A stretch of DNA of 64,000 nucleotides from NCBI RefSeq assembly GCF_041956535.1, contig NW_027192193.1:574235-638234 (forward strand), read 5' to 3'. This document shows, piece by piece, positions 1-9,970 of this stretch. Numbering within the stretch: the stretch's first letter is position 1; each line of letters starts with the position of its first letter. The notes below the pieces were generated by a model. It saw nothing but the letters and a program-made list of their open reading frames with translations. It searched no databases and was not told where the DNA came from. Both the position numbers and the translations under genes were made by a program. The stretch comes from Calcarisporiella thermophila CBS 279.70. Lineage: Eukaryota > Calcarisporiellomycota.

Positions 1-211
1 GGACAGCTCTGCCTGTATAGCGACCCACTGTATTGCCGGGCTTGGGCGCGCCCCCGTGCTAGTTGCTCTGGCCCTCATCGAGAGAGGCATGGCCCCTCTG
101 GATGCGGTCGCGTATCTCCGACGTGTACGCCCTGGATGCATTAACAAGTGGCAGCTGGAGTACATTGAAAACTACAAGAGGAGGAGCAAGTCCAAGTGTG
201 TTATATGTTGA
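1..211 (+). CDS. PRL/PTP4A-type protein tyrosine phosphatase, C-terminal part (5' truncated by window)
   Basis: The reading frame from base 2 runs 69 codons to TGA at 209-211. It contains the phosphatase signature [19 protein letters not shown], whose Cys and Arg are the catalytic nucleophile and the phosphate-binding residue. The fragment closely resembles PTP4A/PRL phosphatases, small farnesylated enzymes of the endomembrane and plasma membrane. It ends in CVIC, a CaaX-like prenylation box preceded by a basic stretch (KRRSKSK), as expected for PRLs. The N-terminal half, including the WPD-loop region, lies outside the window. Whether the first few bases are exon or the tail of an intron (there is a TATAG at 16-20) cannot be decided, but the residues before HC match the family. 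Confidence 0.85.
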   Translation, partial: DSSACIATHCIAGLGRAPVLVALALIERGMAPLDAVAYLRRVRPGCINKWQLEYIENYKRRSKSKCVIC

Positions 212-1026
212 CTTTAATTTTTTTTAGAGTAGCCCCTATTTTAATGGTAATTCCGAAAAAAAAAAGTTTCACCCTATCTTACACGTTATCAGGCTTTATT
301 TCTGGTATTTAATCTTTGGAATCATGGGGAATCATTTGTTTTCTCAGCATTTTTTCTTTTTTCAATCCTCTCTCCTTCCACTTTTCGGCTTTCTCGCTTT
401 ATTTCCTATCTATACACACACACGCAAGTATATATATATATATATTTTTCCTTCTTCTTCTGCTTTTCTCTTTTAAATGCTTTTCGTTGTTCTATTTTAC
501 AAAATGATAATACTATAGACTTGTTTCTTTTGTTGCAATAACGTGTTCCATTAGCAACCCCATGACTTTCTGCTACTGAAGCTTCTCTCCGCGTTGCACC
601 CGGAAGTTTGGCCCCCAGGCTGGTCGGCTGGCCGGTTCCCGCGCCATGCAGAGAGGGGTGGACGGCTGCAGCGGCGATCGGGGTTGGTATGGGCAGCGCC
701 CACGGAGGGCCCAAGATTAGGTTGGAAACTCTATCCCCGCCCCTATTGTGCCATGTGGCATCGGTCGCCAGATATGCACTGCAAAAACACACCCCACCAA
801 CCAGGGCCGGCCTCCTTAATTAAAATTGGTATATGCCACAAATTCGAAACATCGATTTTTCTCCCAACCATCCCATCTAAAAACTCATTAGCACCATTCA
901 TCCCGCCGCCCCTCCCGTTTTCCTCCCCTCAATGCTCTTCCCTCCGCTCGTTTTCTCACTCTAATCCATTCGCATTCTTTCTTTTCCCCCCCAATCATCC
1001 CGGGTCGGATTCTGTCTTTTTCTGGA
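212..1026. other. intergenic region between the PRL gene and the O-fucosyltransferase-like gene
   Basis: No coding region is supported. It holds an A/T-rich 3' flank, a short CA/TA dinucleotide microsatellite at about 412-447, and a pyrimidine-rich leader (about 880-1020) just before the next gene, typical of fungal promoters. Confidence 0.6.
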
Positions 1027-2496
1027 TTGCATGGGACAATGACCCACCTCTCGCCACATCGATCCCCATCATCCGCATCATTAACCGATTGGGCCCCTCG
1101 ACATCCTCGGCGCCGCACATTTTTCACGATCCTCGGTGCATTCATAGTTATCACGGTGTTTTGGCTCCTCTATTCCGTTCAAGACGGGCGGGGACTGATG
1201 CACCTGTGCCAAGAATGTCAGATGCTGAGTGAAGAACAGACGCTGGCGTCGGCCACGCCGGATTACCTCCTGGAGCTCGAGCAGCTGAACGAGAGGCCCG
1301 TACCCCGCAAGAAAGGGGAGAAATACCTAGCCTATCTGTGTAAGTGCACCAGAGATTTGAACTCTGCCGCGGCCTTTGCTCTGCTGATGCTGACGCTCTT
1401 TCCGAATCCATTAGCCTGCTCGGGATTCCACAATCAGCGGGTTGAGCTGGCCAACGCCATGATGCTGGCCCATCTCCTCAATCGCACGCTCTTGGTTCCG
1501 CCCATCACCCTGGGCAAGGTGGTTGGATGGCGGCCGTACGACAAGCTCCTCAGGACCATTTTGCGGCGTGATCGCCTCAAACTCCGCACCTGCACGCCCT
1601 CCTCGCCCAAGCGGCATACGGACGAGTGCGGGCTCGCCAATCGGTACACCTACTTGCACTGGGACTACCTAATGTCGTTCAGAGATCTGAGGGGGATGCT
1701 GAAGATGAAGAAGCGCCACGACCACACCCCCGAGTGGCTGGAGAGGGAGCTGGGGGTTCGGGGTGAGGACGTGTTCTACATCAAGGACAACTCCATGTAT
1801 GAGTACCGCATCCTGGAATCAAACCAAACCCTTGAAAAGTATAGCTACGGCGTGTCCGTCGACGCGCTGCGAAAGGTCCCCCACAGGCTGCTCCACTTCG
1901 GCAGCATGTTTGGCGGGCAGCGGCTTGCGCTGAGCAAGGAGAACGAGGCGCTGTACCAGCGCATCCTCGAGAGCTTCATGGTGACCCACCCCGCCATCGA
2001 GGCCACGGTGGGGGACATCGTGGCCAGGCTGGGAGGGGCCTGGGGGTTTTCGTCGGCCCACGTGCGGGTCGGGGACGGAGCCTTCCGCGAGAACGCCAAG
2101 GACTCCGTCAACCTGATCCTCAGCGAGCTCAAGGAGCACTTCCCCCCGCCCACCCTCCGGCCCCACTCCGCCGCCGATTGTCGGCGCGACGTCCCGTTCC
2201 TGTTCCTCGCCACGGATGCGCGCCACCCGAAAACCAGCGAGGTGCTGCGGGGGTTCTACGAGCAGTATCCCTGCATCGCCACCCTCTCCGACATGTTCGA
2301 CTTGACGCAGTCGCCGCTGTGGGGCCTGCGAAACGAGCTCGACAACATCCCGCTGGGAAAGCTGCTCATCCCCTTTGTCGATGCGCTGGTCGCCGCGAGG
2401 GGCGAGTACTTTGTGCAGACCCATAATTCGACCTTTTCGAGATACGTCATGCTGATCAGGCAAAGATTACGACGGGCTGCTGGGCTGCTTGTCTAA
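1027..2496 (+). CDS. GDP-fucose protein O-fucosyltransferase-like type II membrane protein
   Basis: Proposed exons are 1027-1339 and 1415-2496. The 75-bp intron 1340-1414 (GTAAGT...TTAG) has no stop in frame, so the unspliced frame is open too. Splicing gives AYLSCSGFHNQRVELANAM, which restores the conserved first block of the family (SGFxNQRxELxNA). Residues about 30-50 are one hydrophobic segment after a basic N terminus, predicting a Golgi type II protein with a lumenal catalytic domain. Later blocks (AHVRVGDGAF and FLATDARHPKTSEVL) fit the nucleotide-sugar-binding part of fungal O-fucosyltransferase-like proteins, and the Arg in HVRVGD is a candidate donor-binding residue. Donor and acceptor specificity are inferred from the family only. 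The coding sequence is very G/C rich and ends 8 nt before a C13 homopolymer. Confidence 0.75.
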   Translation: MHGTMTHLSPHRSPSSASLTDWAPRHPRRRTFFTILGAFIVITVFWLLYSVQDGRGLMHLCQECQMLSEEQTLASATPDYLLELEQLNERPVPRKKGEKYLAYLCKCTRDLNSAAAFALLMLTLFPNPLACSGFHNQRVELANAMMLAHLLNRTLLVPPITLGKVVGWRPYDKLLRTILRRDRLKLRTCTPSSPKRHTDECGLANRYTYLHWDYLMSFRDLRGMLKMKKRHDHTPEWLERELGVRGEDVFYIKDNSMYEYRILESNQTLEKYSYGVSVDALRKVPHRLLHFGSMFGGQRLALSKENEALYQRILESFMVTHPAIEATVGDIVARLGGAWGFSSAHVRVGDGAFRENAKDSVNLILSELKEHFPPPTLRPHSAADCRRDVPFLFLATDARHPKTSEVLRGFYEQYPCIATLSDMFDLTQSPLWGLRNELDNIPLGKLLIPFVDALVAARGEYFVQTHNSTFSRYVMLIRQRLRRAAGLLV

Positions 2497-3376
2497 CTCC
2501 TTGACCCCCCCCCCCCCTTCCTCCTTTCTCTCTCTCTTTCTCTCTAATACACACACACTCGCACTCCCCTGCCAACTGAATATTTCTCTGTCACTCATGG
2601 TTAATTTTTCTATTTTCGTAATATAATCGAGCTCCATCCTGGGCCCCGCCCCTTCTCGCGAGGGGAACCGGCCTCCCAAGTAGTTCTATATCACGAAATT
2701 TAGCAAGATTATATTTGTCAACTCCTCCCTAACGTGATGACCTCTCTCCGGCCGTGTAAAATTTCCAAATACTTTCGTTGTCCCAGCCCTCCCCTTCTCA
2801 TATGAATAAAAGGATGTTTTTTCTGAAGGGCCGACGTGGAAAAAAAAGTTTGCTTGGGACGCTAGTGATATTATGATTATTTTTCTTTTTCACTCCCCGA
2901 CACTCCTTTGGAAACATGGAGCAAAATAGGAAGGAAAATAAAAAAAAAAGAGCCCACAAGTCGCAGTCGCGATTACCGGGCTCTCCACCATTTAACCTAA
3001 GGAGGCCTACGCTGGGTCAACAATGCATGGGTCCAAAGCGAAAGAAAAGGGAAAAAAAAGGAAACCGACCGAAGCTATTATGGCTAATATATTCTCGATC
3101 TCCTCTAGGTGGTCCCTTTGGATTTTCTATTCGCGCGATCTGGTCAATAAGCTTTCGCACAAATAGAGAAATGTGGGTTAGGTTGATGGGTCCAAGGGGG
3201 ACCACTTGGCCATAAGACCGAAATAGGGTCAGATATAAAAGGATAGAGGAGTGTCGAGGCTCTTTTGCTTGCTACTTCCTCACCACTTCCATTCATCGAG
3301 TCCTATTTTCTGTGTTCGCTGGTCGAAGCCTAACAGACGCCAATCTTTACCACACTCTCCCCACCCCCTAGACACC
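2497..3376. other. intergenic region upstream of the LPMO-like gene
   Basis: No gene is supported. The left end carries a run of 13 C at 2505-2517 and CT/CA-rich low-complexity sequence. The right end is the promoter of the LPMO-like gene, with a TATA box near 3232. Confidence 0.6.
3231..3241 (+). promoter_or_regulatory. TATA box of the LPMO-like gene
   Basis: A clear GATATAAAAGG element lies about 140 bp before the ATG at 3377, with a short pyrimidine-rich leader between. TATA-driven promoters are usual for strongly regulated secreted enzymes. The transcription start itself cannot be seen. Confidence 0.55.
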
Positions 3377-4299
3377 ATGCTCTTCAAATCGTCGCTTGTG
3401 ACTGCTCTCCTGCTTTCCGCTATCCCCTCGTTTGTCGCGGCTCACGGTCGGATGGTACCCTTTGTTTTTTTTTGGGACCCACCGTTCCACTACCCGGTCC
3501 GTTCCTGGCTAACTTTCGCATGAATAGGTCTCTCCTCCGATTCGCTTGAAGCCTGGCGACCAGAACAACGGCTTCGACTTTGCCAAGGGGCCTAATACGC
3601 GTCAGCCTTGTGGCGGTTTGGTTCGTATCCTTGCCTTCGCGTCCTGCTTGGCCTCTGGGCTCAGTTGGACCCCTCCCCCTCCCCAAAAGAGATCCCACTA
3701 ATCCTCGGCAACTTTTTCCCTCGTAGCCTGCAGGTAACGTCCAGGCCAACTTCCAGCCCGGCGCGCAAATCCCCATTAAGTGGCAGATCACCGCCGCTCA
3801 CAAGGGTCCGTGCTTCATCGAGCTCTCGACGGACGGCCGGGATGGCAACTTCAAGACCCTGAAGACGCTGCCCAACTGTGCCGAGACCAACGGAGACTTC
3901 TCGGACTCTGTCTCGCCAGGCAACGTCCAGTGCGACAAGTGCACGCTTCGATTCCGCTGGCAAGCCAAGCTGACGGGCGAAACCTACATCAACTGCGCCG
4001 ACATCTCGATCGGCGGAAAAGGCGGGGCAGCGCAGCAAGCAGGCTCGTCGGGAGCTAACAATGCAGGCCAAGGGCAAGCTCAGGATCAAGCTCAAGGTCA
4101 AGGCCAAGCCGGCCGGGGACGTCAGCCAGGTCAGGGCCAAAGACAACCTGGACAAAGGCAGCCAGGACAGAGGCAACAGGGACAAAGACTGCCAGGACAG
4201 GGTCAGCGGCAGCAGGGTAATCGTCGGGTGCAAGGCGGCAATCGCCGATTTGGGGCCAACCGCCGGGTGGGTGGCAACCGCCGTGCTGGGCGGAACTAA
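3377..4299 (+). CDS. secreted LPMO-like copper-binding/chitin-binding type 4-like protein with Q/G/R-rich tail
   Basis: Exons are 3377-3454, 3528-3620 and 3727-4299 (247 aa); introns are 73 and 106 bp. The signal peptide ends FVAA|HGRM, leaving an N-terminal His on the mature protein, the hallmark of lytic polysaccharide monooxygenases and related copper proteins. A core of about 125 residues follows with PCGG and paired Cys (PCFIEL, PNCAE, QCDKC, NCADI), as in small fungal LPMO-like/X325-like domains. The last 75 residues are a Q/G/R-rich tail with GQGQ and GNRR-type repeats and no predicted fold. A second active-site His is not obvious, so oxidase activity is unproven; copper uptake or wall binding is an alternative. 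Secretion is well supported, catalytic class only tentatively. Confidence 0.75.
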
Positions 4300-4666
4300 A
4301 CCCCTCCTCCCCACTCCTCGCCACATGGGAATGCTGGCTTCGTTCCTATCTCCATCTCGCTTTCATTTCCTCTGCACCCCAGCCCCATTTCTCGCTTGAA
4401 GAGTTTATTGTTTGTACTCGGGTTTGAGATAATATATATCAAATTTATTTATAGAAGAAAAGACAATAGAGTGAAAGAGCGTTTTGCGCTCACTGGAATC
4501 AGAAGCGTGGTGTAAAATGGAATAATTTATCTAGTTGACATGGATGAAGTAGAGTATATGTCAAGCGGGCTCGGTTGGGGGGGGGGGAGGAAAAGGAAAA
4601 GAAATGGAAAAGGAAAAAAAAATCAATATATGAAATGAAATCAAATCGATCTATATATCCTAAAGA
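4300..4666. other. convergent intergenic region
   Basis: This is shared 3' flank of two convergent genes. It is A/T rich in its first part, with a run of 11 G at 4577-4587 followed by an A/G-rich tract. No gene is supported. Confidence 0.55.
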
Positions 4667-5767
4667 TTACAGCGCCAGCGACCACAGCGCAAGGAGGGTC
4701 AGCGACGTCCAGAGGGCGGCAAATGAGTTGGGCAAGCCTGCAGCCGCGCTCTTTTTGCCCTGCATCGGGCTGCCGAGCGCTCTGGCGACATAGGGCACCC
4801 CGTTCAGCTGCGACACGAGTTTGAGCACCTGGCCGTCGTTGGCCGTGTACCAGTCGACGGCGATGAAGTTGGCGTTTCGCCCAAAGGTTTGCGAGCACGA
4901 GTTCACGTGATCCACCAGCACCTGGCCGTTCGTCACGTTCTGCTGGCCTTGCTGGGGCAGCTCCACCTGCTGGCCGCCGATAGTGAGCGCGCTGTAGATG
5001 AAGTGGTTGATCAAATACATCTTGCCGTTGGGCGACGTTCCGGCGGGGCGGTCGACGGTGCAAGTGAAGGCGTCGTTGCTTGGGACTTGGAAGGGCGTCT
5101 CGAACACGTACTCGAATTCCGGGATCAACCTGGAGCGGGATGGGGGGAGGAGAAATATGCAAGATTCAGTATGCAGGTCCGATCACTCGAGCCACCGCCG
5201 AGCTCACTCTACTTACCAGGGCTGCGAGTCGTCCGTGCTATCGCCGATGAAGTTCACGATTCGCTTTCCCTGCTTCACCAGGTCGCCCAGCGTCGGCCAC
5301 GGGGCCCCGGGGGTGTGGGAGTACACCATGTCCATCACCCCTGCGCTCTGGTACACCTGGGCAAATGTGCTGGCGGGGAACTTGTCGAAGTTCTCCCAGA
5401 AGATGGTGACCACCTCCTGCGGGTTGGCCTGCAGGAAGGTCTTGATGTTTTTCAGCGTGTTGCCCGCACTGCCTGCGTCGAGCAGGTCGCAGCTTGTATG
5501 GCACAGCTGGATCACGTTGGCCTCTTTGCCCGCGGGCGGCTTGTGGGCATCGAGCATGAGCCCGCGAATTCCATCCTTGAGCTGGGTGGGGATGTCGAAT
5601 TGCTGGTTGGCGGCGGTGTTGAAGCCGGATGCAAAGGAATTGTGCGTGGTCGCGTAGGCGAGCTGGTTGTAGGGCTTGGAGCAGAGATCCGGCGACCCGT
5701 TGCAGGCCAAGGACGGCGTGGCCAGGAGGAGGGCGAATGCAAGGGCGAGGGTGCGGGAATGCATCAT
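4667..5767 (-). CDS. secreted, probably GPI-anchored PLC-X domain-like phosphodiesterase
   Basis: The minus-strand exons are 5217-5767 and 4667-5129 (337 aa). The intron 5130-5216 has a GTAAGT donor and joins as QPW|LIPEF. The start at 5767 gives MMHSRTLALAFALLLATPSLAC, a signal peptide, whereas an upstream in-frame Met would spoil it. Residues after cleavage match the PI-PLC X-type TIM-barrel: a candidate catalytic His in ATTHNSF, then GLMLDAHKP, VVTIFWENFDKF and IVNFIGD. These secreted fungal and bacterial proteins resemble phosphatidylinositol phosphodiesterases, and many are not proven active. The C terminus is a Ser/Ala stretch followed by a hydrophobic end (TSLTLLALWSLAL), as in GPI-anchored proteins. 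The gene is convergent with the LPMO-like gene and both products look secreted. Confidence 0.82.
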
Positions 5768-6998
5768 GGCGAGCTCTGGAATGCTAGCAATGGAGGAGGG
5801 CGGGAGTGGGAGGAGGGGGCGCGGGAGCAAGAGAGGGCGGCGATGGAAGGCTAAGAATTCTGAGGAGAGGCTCCCGCTGTTCCATACAATTGAGGAAATG
5901 GATCGAATTGTGGCCTGGGCTCCGATTTAAATTTCCCAACACTGCTTCTGACTGGAAGCCGTCCGTAAAGGGTGGAACAGCTTCTTGACCCTGTTTCAGA
6001 AGCCTTAGGCTCGCCCGTCTTGGCTGCCCGGCTCCGGTCCACGGCCTGGGGAAGAGCCTAGGGGCTGCAGCAACACAAAACCGAGCGCTTGGGGTGGGGG
6101 AGCAGGGGGACCATGACGCTGCATCAAGGTTGAAACCGCCGCGATCGATGACGGGCTAAATTTAGCCCAGCTTATCAAGGCGTCCCGCACATCCTCGATC
6201 GAAGCGTGCCAGCCTCGCTGTGCCGCAGTGCGCCTCCTCAGCCGCCCGCCACGGTGGTGGTCTCGGGCGCAGGGGGCGTGCTCGACCCGCCCGTGCCTGC
6301 GCCGCTCTCGTGCGCGCCCCCGCCGGCCAGCGCTCCCGCCCCCGCGCGGTACTCGAAAAGGACCGGTTTAGGGTTGACTTGCTTGCTAGCAAGCCGATGC
6401 CATTACATCATGCGCCCCCCGAGATCCTTGGACCCGCCAGCGTTACACGGCCGGAGGTGATGGGTCACTGTTTGAAATTCCCTAAGAAGCATCTAAGCTT
6501 TTCCGCTCGAAAGCAGAGCTGATCACCCCTGGCCGGTTTCGCTTCCCCACCAGGCGGTGAGCATTGCCAAAAGCTTGGCCAAATTTTCGTCGGCATTTCA
6601 AATCGCGACGGTTGTGGGAGAGCGGTGCATGGCAGATCTGTCGTCGATGGAGTGGGTCTATTTTTAACTTTTATCCATCCCGCTGCTGCCCCTCTTTGCT
6701 TTTTCCCTCTCCCGCTCTCCTCTCCTCTCCTCTCCTCTCCTCTCCTCTCCTCGCCCGCCTCTCCCCTCCTCGCCCGCCCTCGCCCGGGGGATATAGACCA
6801 GCCAATCGCCACGCCTAATGCGCATGCCTCATCCCTAATCTGCCCTGCCTGTATATTCTTATTTATCTCAACCCGAATCCCACCCTCCAGTTTATTTATC
6901 CTCGCTAGTATTGCTCCTCCTCCTACTGTTTAGCGTATCTTCTCCTCCCCCTCCCCCTCCCCCTCCCCGGCAATTCGACCTCCAGCTATCACTCCCCG
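5768..6998. other. divergent intergenic region between the PLC-X-like and C2H2 genes
   Basis: About 1.2 kb of G/C-rich sequence with several open frames but no recognisable protein. The right half is strongly pyrimidine rich and includes the TCTCC tandem repeat. It probably holds the promoters of both flanking genes. Confidence 0.55.
6716..6750 (+). repeat. (TCTCC)7 tandem repeat
   Basis: Seven perfect copies of TCTCC, continued by imperfect copies (TCGCC, TCTCC) to about 6785. It lies about 250 bp before the C2H2 factor start, within a long CT-rich promoter tract. Confidence 0.85.
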
Positions 6999-8249
6999 AT
7001 GCAACAGACCCACGTCGCCCTCCCATCCATTCGCACCCTGCTCGCCGAGCCTGTTCCTGGTAAATGGGGTTGCATGCCCACGCCCCCTCCCTTTCCCTAA
7101 TCGTATACTTTTGTAGGGCCTCGGGCCTCGGGCCTTCATCAACGGCACGTCTCATCCCCGTTTTCATCATTTCCCGATCGTGATCCCCATGCGCCTCGCC
7201 GCGGACACATGAGATCAGGCAGCGATGGCTTTGCCCCCTCCTTTACCTTTCCTCCCCGAGAGCCATCACAGGTCCCATCCCCTTCTGCCGCGCCCGCCTC
7301 TCAGCAGTCGCCCATGTTCAGCCCGCACATCGGAAAGCTCACCCATGCCCTGGCTCACACGAAGCTTGGGGATCCCCCCGAAAATCCGCTTGGCACCATG
7401 GAACCAGACCTGGCCAAAATGAGGGGCGTAGAGGTGTTCAACAGAGACCTGACCCTCCCAGCGCTCCCTCAGACCGGCCCGGCCCGCGGCTGGCCTCCCG
7501 CCCAGAATAATGGGTTCCCCCACGCCAATTCCCCCTCGCGACTAGCGGACCCCAAACATTCCACCTCCTCATACCACCTGAGCCCCCCGAACGCATTCCC
7601 CCCGTCCTCTCCCCTTGAAAAAGCTCGGCTGCGGCCCCACTCCCACCATCGATCCGTCTCGGACCTCACGCACCCATATTCCCCCCACCGCGAGCTCGCC
7701 CCCCTGCATGCCCTCAATCCTGCCCCACCCGCCTCCTCGGCCTCTTCCGCAAGCGACGGCCCCCTCCCTCCGCGCTTACACCACCCCCACCAACATAGAC
7801 GTGCCGCTTCGCACACGAGCATCGACAGCCTGATCAACCGCGAGTCGGGCGCAGAGCGGATCCTTCCCCCGCTGCCCGTCCCTCCCGCGCTGCAGGAGAC
7901 GAGCGGGAGCCCGGGGCCCAAGCCAAGCTCCCAGGCCCCCTCGGCCTCGCCGGCACACTCTCCTCCCCGTGCGCCTTCCTCCACCTCGCCGCTGGCAACC
8001 TCGCCCGCCCTGACCCCCGCAGCCAACCCTCCACCGCCGCCCAGCCATGGGTCGCAGAACCGCTACCAGTGCCCCTACTGTCCAAAGCGCTTCTCCCGGC
8101 CGAGCTCATTAAAAATTCACACCTACTCGCACACCGGCGAGCGCCCTTTTGTCTGCTCGGTGGAGGGCTGTGGCCGCTCCTTCTCCGTCCAAAGCAATCT
8201 GAGACGTCACATGCGAGTGCACCGGACTGGGCGGTTGAAAAAGGAGTAA
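6999..8249 (+). CDS. C2H2 zinc-finger transcription factor
   Basis: Exons are 6999-7059 and 7117-8249 (397 aa). The 57-bp intron (GTAAAT...TTGTAG) joins EPVPG to PRASGL in frame. Starting here adds 70 residues over the internal Met at 7209 and recovers an N-terminal [11 protein letters not shown] segment like the short LPSI..LL motif found at the start of many fungal C2H2 regulators. The middle is long, Pro/Ser-rich and disordered. The C terminus has two classical fingers: [21 protein letters not shown], joined by a TGERP linker to [10 protein letters not shown] with HMRVH. Two closely linked C-terminal fingers are typical of fungal nutrient and stress regulators, but the target genes are unknown. 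Codon third positions are mostly G/C. Confidence 0.88.
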
Positions 8250-8611
8250 ATATCTGTCATGTTCTTCTCTTCCCCTCAGTGTAAATTATAGTTCCCGTCC
8301 AAAGCTAATATACAACTTTCTCCCCTTCCCCCTCCCACAATTTTCCATGTCCATCTCTTTCTACCCTCTCGCTTCGAACGAGCTCTCACTGAAAAGTCGC
8401 CAGCACTTTTATTTTTTTTTTTTTTTTACCACAAACTAATTCGTAAAAGACTCGTATACACAAATTGGATGGGGCTGCGTGAAAGAAGGATGCAGCCATC
8501 CTCGATCTCCAAAAGATCCATGTCTATTACAATGGAAGTTCGGTCGGGTCAATAACCCTTTTATCGTGCAAGGAAAAGGGGCCTTTTACTCTGGACAAGA
8601 ATTGATCCTCG
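8250..8611. other. convergent intergenic region
   Basis: Shared 3' flank of the C2H2 and sulfotransferase genes, pyrimidine rich, with a T-tract near 8410-8427. No gene is supported. Confidence 0.55.
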
Positions 8612-9970
8612 TTAGTGGAAGGGGAGTGTGGGAAGAGCCTCCTCTGCTCTGGCCTGCATTTCGGGGGTGAAGTCCTGCTTCCAATCGCCGACATTGCCCT
8701 TTCTGAAAAACATGGCATTGTCGATGTTAGGGTTGAGAAGCGAGCTCCGCTTGGACGACCCCGAGTTAGCCATGGACTCGAAGCTGCATCTCTGAATAAT
8801 GTCGTCGATCTCCTTGTCCGTGAAATCAGGCCGGCCCAGGAATGCCGCGAGCCCCCTCACGGTCCTCGCCGTGTCATTCTTTAGGCTCTCAAAGGTGAGG
8901 AAGTGTATATTGGCGGAATCTCTCGCGCCCCAGTAGCTTTGCACATGGTCCTTGAAGGGGCCGGCAAAAAAGGCGCCGTTGCAATAATCGTCGAACATCC
9001 CCTCCATCGAGAAGTCGGGTTTGCTCCACGCGAGATTCTCGTTTTCCGAAGCTCTCTTGACAAAGTGAAAGTAGGAGATGAATGTGTCCCGCGGATCGCG
9101 TGAGACGTAGACGAATTTGCACCCGGACGCTTTGATGGAGTCGGGCAGGATGTGATACGGCAGGTGCGTTTGTAAGAAGCGAGGCGAGGGGAGCTCCTCT
9201 TCGCTCGGGATCTGGCCCTGCGCGGAGGGAGCGCGTGGAAACTCGATGGGTGGGGCCAACTCGTGCGGATTATACTGGTCGAATATGTTGGCCTTCTGCC
9301 GCCCATAGTTGAGAATGGTGTAGATGATCGCTTTGGTCCAGGTGGTTCCACTCTTGGCGATCGAGGCCAGGAGAATATCATCTGGCCGAGCTCGATAGTG
9401 CTTCCGAAGCTCTTTGATGCGTAGGAGAAAGAGCTCTGGGAACCATGTGTTCATGTACTTGACCAGGATGCCCCCATTGTGGGTTTGGTACTCTTCTATC
9501 CTATCGACGTACAGAGCAACCCCAAGCATGTAGGCGGCAGGATCTCTACCTCTGCCCCCCTTTAGCGCGCTGGAGAGCTCCTCCTGGAAATCCTTGTCCT
9601 TTGACAGGATGCCGACGGTCTCCAACACGTCCTTCTTTCCCGCGCACATTAGAGGAGAGGGGGGCTTCTGGAAGTTGGGGAATCGAGCTTGGAGCGCCTT
9701 GATGATGCCGCGTAGATGGCGGCTCACCGTCTCCTTGGCTTGTGGGCCTATGGGCCTCTGCTTGGGGAATTCGTCCGGCTTCCGGAGCGAGTAGGCGGTG
9801 CAGAGCGTGTGAATATCCTCGATCACCTCGTCCACATTCATACTCAGCAGTTCCAGAATCAGCTGAAGCCGCCGAACGGAATCCTCCTTCACGTCCGCCG
9901 GGGTTTTGTTTGTCTTGGTCAGCTGTAGCGCCTTATCAAGCGTGGACAGAGCCGAGTCTTTAGCGTCCAT
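8612..9970 (-). CDS. cytosolic sulfotransferase (SULT1/plant-type) with long N-terminal extension
   Basis: A single-exon gene of 452 aa on the minus strand, starting at the ATG at 9968-9970. The C-terminal ~270 residues carry all hallmarks of PAPS-dependent cytosolic sulfotransferases: the 5'-phosphosulfate loop AKSGTTWTKAI (about 205-215), the catalytic-His region FLQTHLPYHILP, the 3'-phosphate site YVSRDPRDTFISYFHF and the RKGNVGDWK motif. The resemblance is closest to plant/flavonol-type enzymes (LPYHILPDSIKASGCKFVY). About 150 N-terminal residues precede the position where plant and animal enzymes begin; they are mostly helical and unrecognised. It transfers sulfate from PAPS to a small hydroxylated molecule, so a product of the neighbouring P450 is an attractive but unproven substrate. 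It is divergent from the P450 and lacks introns, unlike most genes here. Confidence 0.9.
   Translation of the reverse strand: MDAKDSALSTLDKALQLTKTNKTPADVKEDSVRRLQLILELLSMNVDEVIEDIHTLCTAYSLRKPDEFPKQRPIGPQAKETVSRHLRGIIKALQARFPNFQKPPSPLMCAGKKDVLETVGILSKDKDFQEELSSALKGGRGRDPAAYMLGVALYVDRIEEYQTHNGGILVKYMNTWFPELFLLRIKELRKHYRARPDDILLASIAKSGTTWTKAIIYTILNYGRQKANIFDQYNPHELAPPIEFPRAPSAQGQIPSEEELPSPRFLQTHLPYHILPDSIKASGCKFVYVSRDPRDTFISYFHFVKRASENENLAWSKPDFSMEGMFDDYCNGAFFAGPFKDHVQSYWGARDSANIHFLTFESLKNDTARTVRGLAAFLGRPDFTDKEIDDIIQRCSFESMANSGSSKRSSLLNPNIDNAMFFRKGNVGDWKQDFTPEMQARAEEALPTLPFH

Noticed and set aside
594-1232. Long plus-strand open frame (212 codons) before the O-fucosyltransferase-like gene
   Set aside because: Overlaps the start of the real gene in another frame, has no motif, and reflects G/C-rich composition.
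1819-2463. 214-codon minus-strand frame inside the O-fucosyltransferase-like gene
   Set aside because: Antisense shadow of a G/C-rich coding exon; the translation has no domain.
5776-5830. Upstream in-frame Met (5830) for the PLC-X-like protein
   Set aside because: The Met at 5767 gives a clean signal peptide; the extension would put a Pro/Ser-rich stretch before it.
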